DNA of 64,000 nt from contig NZ_BLTE01000015.1 of the NCBI RefSeq assembly GCF_013019105.1, positions 54,008 through 118,007 on the forward strand, given 5' to 3'. The DNA comes from Fundidesulfovibrio magnetotacticus (lineage in GTDB: Bacteria > Desulfobacterota > Desulfovibrionia > Desulfovibrionales > Desulfovibrionaceae). Below are positions 61,731 through 64,000 of the stretch, one piece after another; positions within the stretch are counted from its first letter, which is position 1; every line of letters begins with the position of its first letter. The notes beneath the pieces are model-generated. The model was not told the origin of the DNA. It ran no database searches and saw nothing but the letters and a program-made list of their open reading frames with translations. The translations under genes and the position numbers were made by a program.

Positions 61731-62738
61731 ATGAACATCCGGCGACTGGGCCGCCTCGACCACGGCGACCCCCTCCACCCCTACCTGCGCGACCACGTAC
61801 TCCCCCAGTTCGGGGCCTGGCGCGCGGACGCCACTTTCCGCGTCTTCCAGTCCGACTGCTCGCGCGACGTCTACCTCTACGAAGAGGTGCACCACGGCCC
61901 GCGCGTGGTCTGCAAGTTCTACCCGCCCAAGCCCGGGCGTCCCGCCTGGCCCAGCCCCGGCGAGACCGAGTACCGCAATCTCGCCCACCTGCGCTCCCTG
62001 GGCTTTGACGCCGCGCCACACTACGTGGTGCGCCCCCTGGGCTTCGAACACAGCCTGGGCAACGTGCTCGTCATGGAATGGCTGCACGGCGACACGCTCT
62101 GCCGGGTGATCGAAGACGCCATGCACCAGGGACGCCGCGGCCGACTCCACCGCAAGCTCACCGCCCTGGCCTGGTTCCTTGCAAGCCAGCACAACCGCAC
62201 CGCCGGCGACTGGTACGTGGACTTCGACCACGCCCACGTCTACATGGGCCGCCTCGTCGACTCGCTCATCCACAAACGCGGCATGGGCCAAGACCACTCC
62301 CACGAACTCTGGCGACTGCGCGAAGAATGGCGACGCCGCGACGTCATGCGTGAGGACCGCGCCGTCCTCTGCCACGGCGACGCCACGCCCTCCAACTTCC
62401 TCTTCGGCCAAGGGCGCGACGTCCTGGCCATCGACCTGGAACGCATGCTCTGGGCCGACCGAGCCTTCGACCTGGGACGCCTCTGCGGCGAACTGGCCCA
62501 CTTCTTCCACCGAGGCCAGGGAGACCCCGCCCTTGCCGAACCCTTCATCGGCCACTTCCTCTGGGAATACTGCTGCCACTTCCCGGACCGCCACGCAGCC
62601 TTCCACGCCATCACCCGGCGCATCCCCTTCTACATGGGCATCACCCTCCTGCGCATAGCCCGCAACTCCTGGATCGATCCCGACTACCGCTGGCGACTCG
62701 TCCGCCACGCACAAACCATCCTCGGAGCCCTGCCATGA
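61731..62738 (+). CDS. Aminoglycoside phosphotransferase/kinase-like protein
   Basis: 335 residues of the APH/protein kinase-like fold. Catalytic loop LCHGDATPSNFLF with the base Asp and the metal-binding AIDLERM (DFG position). The N-lobe shows VYLYEEVHHGPRVVCKFYPP. A strongly conserved ATG at 61731 after GGAG is preferred; in-frame ATGs at 61647 and 61677 have weaker sites. It probably phosphorylates a small molecule or sugar, with the HAD phosphatase gene next to it overlapping by four bases (ATGA); such kinase-phosphatase pairs are coherent but the metabolite is unknown. Confidence 0.82.
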   Translation: MNIRRLGRLDHGDPLHPYLRDHVLPQFGAWRADATFRVFQSDCSRDVYLYEEVHHGPRVVCKFYPPKPGRPAWPSPGETEYRNLAHLRSLGFDAAPHYVVRPLGFEHSLGNVLVMEWLHGDTLCRVIEDAMHQGRRGRLHRKLTALAWFLASQHNRTAGDWYVDFDHAHVYMGRLVDSLIHKRGMGQDHSHELWRLREEWRRRDVMREDRAVLCHGDATPSNFLFGQGRDVLAIDLERMLWADRAFDLGRLCGELAHFFHRGQGDPALAEPFIGHFLWEYCCHFPDRHAAFHAITRRIPFYMGITLLRIARNSWIDPDYRWRLVRHAQTILGALP

Positions 62739-63487
62739 CCTTCAAAGCCATCGTCTTCGACCTCAACGGCACCCTCGTGGACATCAACACCGACGAAGGC
62801 AACGAGCAGATCTACCGGGCCGTCAGCCACTTCCTCACCTACCAGGGCATCCGCGCCTCGCGCTGGGAAGTGCGCGACGAATACTACCGCATCATGGACG
62901 AACAACGCCGGGCAAGCGGCGAGGAATTCCCCGAATTCGACGCCGTGAACCTCTGGCGCGATTACCTGAACCGCCGCCCGGAAGCCCTGGCCGCCCTCCC
63001 GCCGGAAAAAGTCCGCTGGATGCCCCTGTTCCTGGCCGAAATGTACCGGGGCATCTCGCGAAACCGCCTGGAACTCTACCCGGGCGTGAAGAACGTCCTG
63101 GACGAACTGGCCCCGCGCTACCGCCTGGCCGCCCTCTCCGACGCCCAGTCCGCCTGGGCCGTGCCCGAAATGCTCGCAGCGGGGCTCGACGGCTACTTCC
63201 AACCCGTCATCGTCTCCGGAGACCTCGGCTACCGAAAACCGGACCCGCGCATCTTCCAAATGGCCCTCGACGCCCTCAACCTCCCACCCCAGGAAGTGCT
63301 CTTCGTAGGCAACGACATGTACCGCGACGTCTTCGGCGCACACCGCATGGGCATGAAAACCGTCTTCTTCGCCTCAAACCAGGGCCGCAAAAAATTCTCC
63401 GGCGCGGAACCCGACTACATCATCTACGACTTCTGGCAGCTGCGACAAGCCATTGATTTCCTGGAAGCACAATCGTCAACAGCCTGA
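62735..63487 (+). CDS. HAD-superfamily hydrolase with DxN motif
   Basis: 250 residues. Motif I is VFDLNGTLVDI, so the second acidic residue of DxD is an Asn; motif II YRLAALSDAQSAW and motif III/IV DLGYRKPDPRIFQMAL, FVGNDMYRDVFGAH are normal. The nucleophile Asp is present. Replacement of the D+2 residue occurs in dehalogenase-like members and can alter or lower phosphatase activity. The start overlaps the kinase gene. Length fits a helical-cap HAD protein. Confidence 0.85.
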   Translation: MTFKAIVFDLNGTLVDINTDEGNEQIYRAVSHFLTYQGIRASRWEVRDEYYRIMDEQRRASGEEFPEFDAVNLWRDYLNRRPEALAALPPEKVRWMPLFLAEMYRGISRNRLELYPGVKNVLDELAPRYRLAALSDAQSAWAVPEMLAAGLDGYFQPVIVSGDLGYRKPDPRIFQMALDALNLPPQEVLFVGNDMYRDVFGAHRMGMKTVFFASNQGRKKFSGAEPDYIIYDFWQLRQAIDFLEAQSSTA

Positions 63488-63553
63488 GTGCGTCGGCAAA
63501 GACGGATGAGTCGAACGAAAGCCCCCGGGCGGTCGCGATGAAACCGCCGACGG

Positions 63554-63679
63554 CCAGGACTCTGCCCTGGCCCCGAAGAGCGGGGCTTCGCCCCGGACCC
63601 CACCAGGGCTCCGCCCTGGACCCGCTGGAGAGGGCGCTGCCCTCTCCAGACCTCACCCGCCAGGGGGGAGCCCCCCTGG
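63554..63679. repeat. Tandem array of five short hairpins with GGACCC spacers
   Basis: Palindromes centred near 63562, 63588, 63611, 63637 and 63669: CCAGGACTCTGCCCTGG, CGGGGCTTCGCCCCG, CCAGGGCTCCGCCCTGG, CTGGAGAGGGCGCTGCCCTCTCCAG (first 20 bases shown) and CCAGGGGGGAGCCCCCCTGG. They share the spacer motif GGACCC and look like a mutually derived repeat family. Confidence 0.8.
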
Positions 63680-63725
63680 ACCCGGCAATTGCTTCGCGGG
63701 CTTCACCGGGAGGGACTGTGTTGCC

Positions 63726-63808
63726 GTAGCCGGGCCTCTGCACAGGGAGAGCCTGCGGATCGTCTTCAAATCGGTCCGCAGGCTCTCCCTGTGCAGAGGC
63801 CCGGCTAC
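63726..63808. repeat. Perfect 34-bp inverted repeat with 15-base loop
   Basis: Left arm 63726-63759 begins GTAGCCGGGCCTCTGC; right arm 63775-63808 ends GCAGAGGCCCGGCTAC; they are exactly complementary with no mismatch in 34 bases. The loop is TCGTCTTCAAATCGG. No T run follows on either strand, so it is not an ordinary terminator. Confidence 0.95.
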
Positions 63809-64000
63809 AGCTTGCAAGACCCTTGCGGCTACGCCGCCTGTCGCGCGGGAATTCGCGCAAAGCCGCGAATCCCCGCGCGGGGGGCCGTGGCGCTGCGCGC
63901 CAGATTTTCGAGCAAGATCCATTTCTTGGAATTGAGAGGATAATTCCTTGTTCATCGTCGCTTGCGACGATGGCAGTCCGCCGGGATAAGCGCTGCTTTG

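Larger units (their letters stand above)
63488..64000. other. Hairpin-rich intergenic region reaching the window edge
   Basis: No supportable gene. Five short GC-rich hairpins stand in a row at about 63554-63679, four of them followed by a GGACCC-like or AGACC spacer. A long perfect inverted repeat follows at 63726-63808. The last 90 bases are AT-richer and may hold a promoter or the start of a gene beyond the edge. Confidence 0.7.

Noticed and set aside
63653..63955. 100-codon minus-strand frame at the right edge
   Set aside because: It passes through the perfect palindrome and hairpin region and its composition does not look coding; only the first residues appear protein-like.

Overview
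The window is GC-rich, densely coded bacterial chromosome. Gene content points to a deltaproteobacterial, Desulfovibrionales-like organism: rubredoxin, a DhnA/MJ0400-type aldolase-like protein, a long-form HisG, a type I glutamine synthetase, the order thrS-infC-rpmI-rplT-pheS-pheT, and a probable sigma-54 promoter. This placement is inferred from gene content; there is no rRNA or marker phylogeny in the window. Most of the window is ordinary housekeeping sequence with several short, lower-GC or mobile-looking insertions.

Layout. 0-6.3 kb: radical SAM protein (cut by the left edge), DNA alkylation repair genes (two O6-alkylguanine methyltransferases and an AdaA-type sensor) surrounding a HigBA toxin-antitoxin pair, then CvpA, MazG and small hypotheticals. 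6.2-12.3 kb: a beta-propeller glycan-related protein, an AlgI/AlgJ-like O-acetylation pair, an RNase D-like exonuclease and an alpha/beta hydrolase. 12.4-18.6 kb: cmk-hisC-usp operon, a small gene behind a sigma-54 promoter, ThpR, an aldolase-fold protein and an rRNA m5C methyltransferase. 18.9-23.6 kb: FG-GAP protein and a LivH-LivM-LivK transporter set without its ATPases. 24-25.9 kb: a B12-binding radical SAM protein. 26.1-33.7 kb: the translation operon thrS-infC-rpmI-rplT-pheS-pheT, with an MNT/HEPN toxin-antitoxin pair lodged between pheS and pheT and an infC that seems to start on a non-standard codon. Then tRNA-Val and a sensor kinase.

36.9-42.55 kb is a complete type II-C CRISPR-Cas locus: an array of 14 intact plus one degenerate repeat, cas2, cas1 and a compact cas9 (1047 aa) in one overlapping operon, and a tracrRNA divergent from cas9 whose anti-repeat matches 13 consecutive bases of the repeat complement. 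Every repeat carries a near-consensus sigma-70 promoter, so each spacer may be transcribed from its own start, as known for Neisseria type II-C arrays.

42.55-48.4 kb: rubredoxin, ABC exporter, acyltransferase, cupin and TopA. 48.6-50.1 kb: a lower-GC two-gene module (AAA ATPase plus a small protein with a PD-(D/E)xK-like pattern) that looks like an unassigned defence system. 50.1-64 kb: Era, a degenerate GGDEF protein, HisG, an alanine-rich coiled-coil membrane protein, an orphan transcription unit with a small basic ORF, a radical SAM remnant, glutamine synthetase, a PLP enzyme, HD protein, MoaE-like protein, a phosphotransferase-HAD pair, and a hairpin-rich intergenic region containing a perfect 34-bp inverted repeat.
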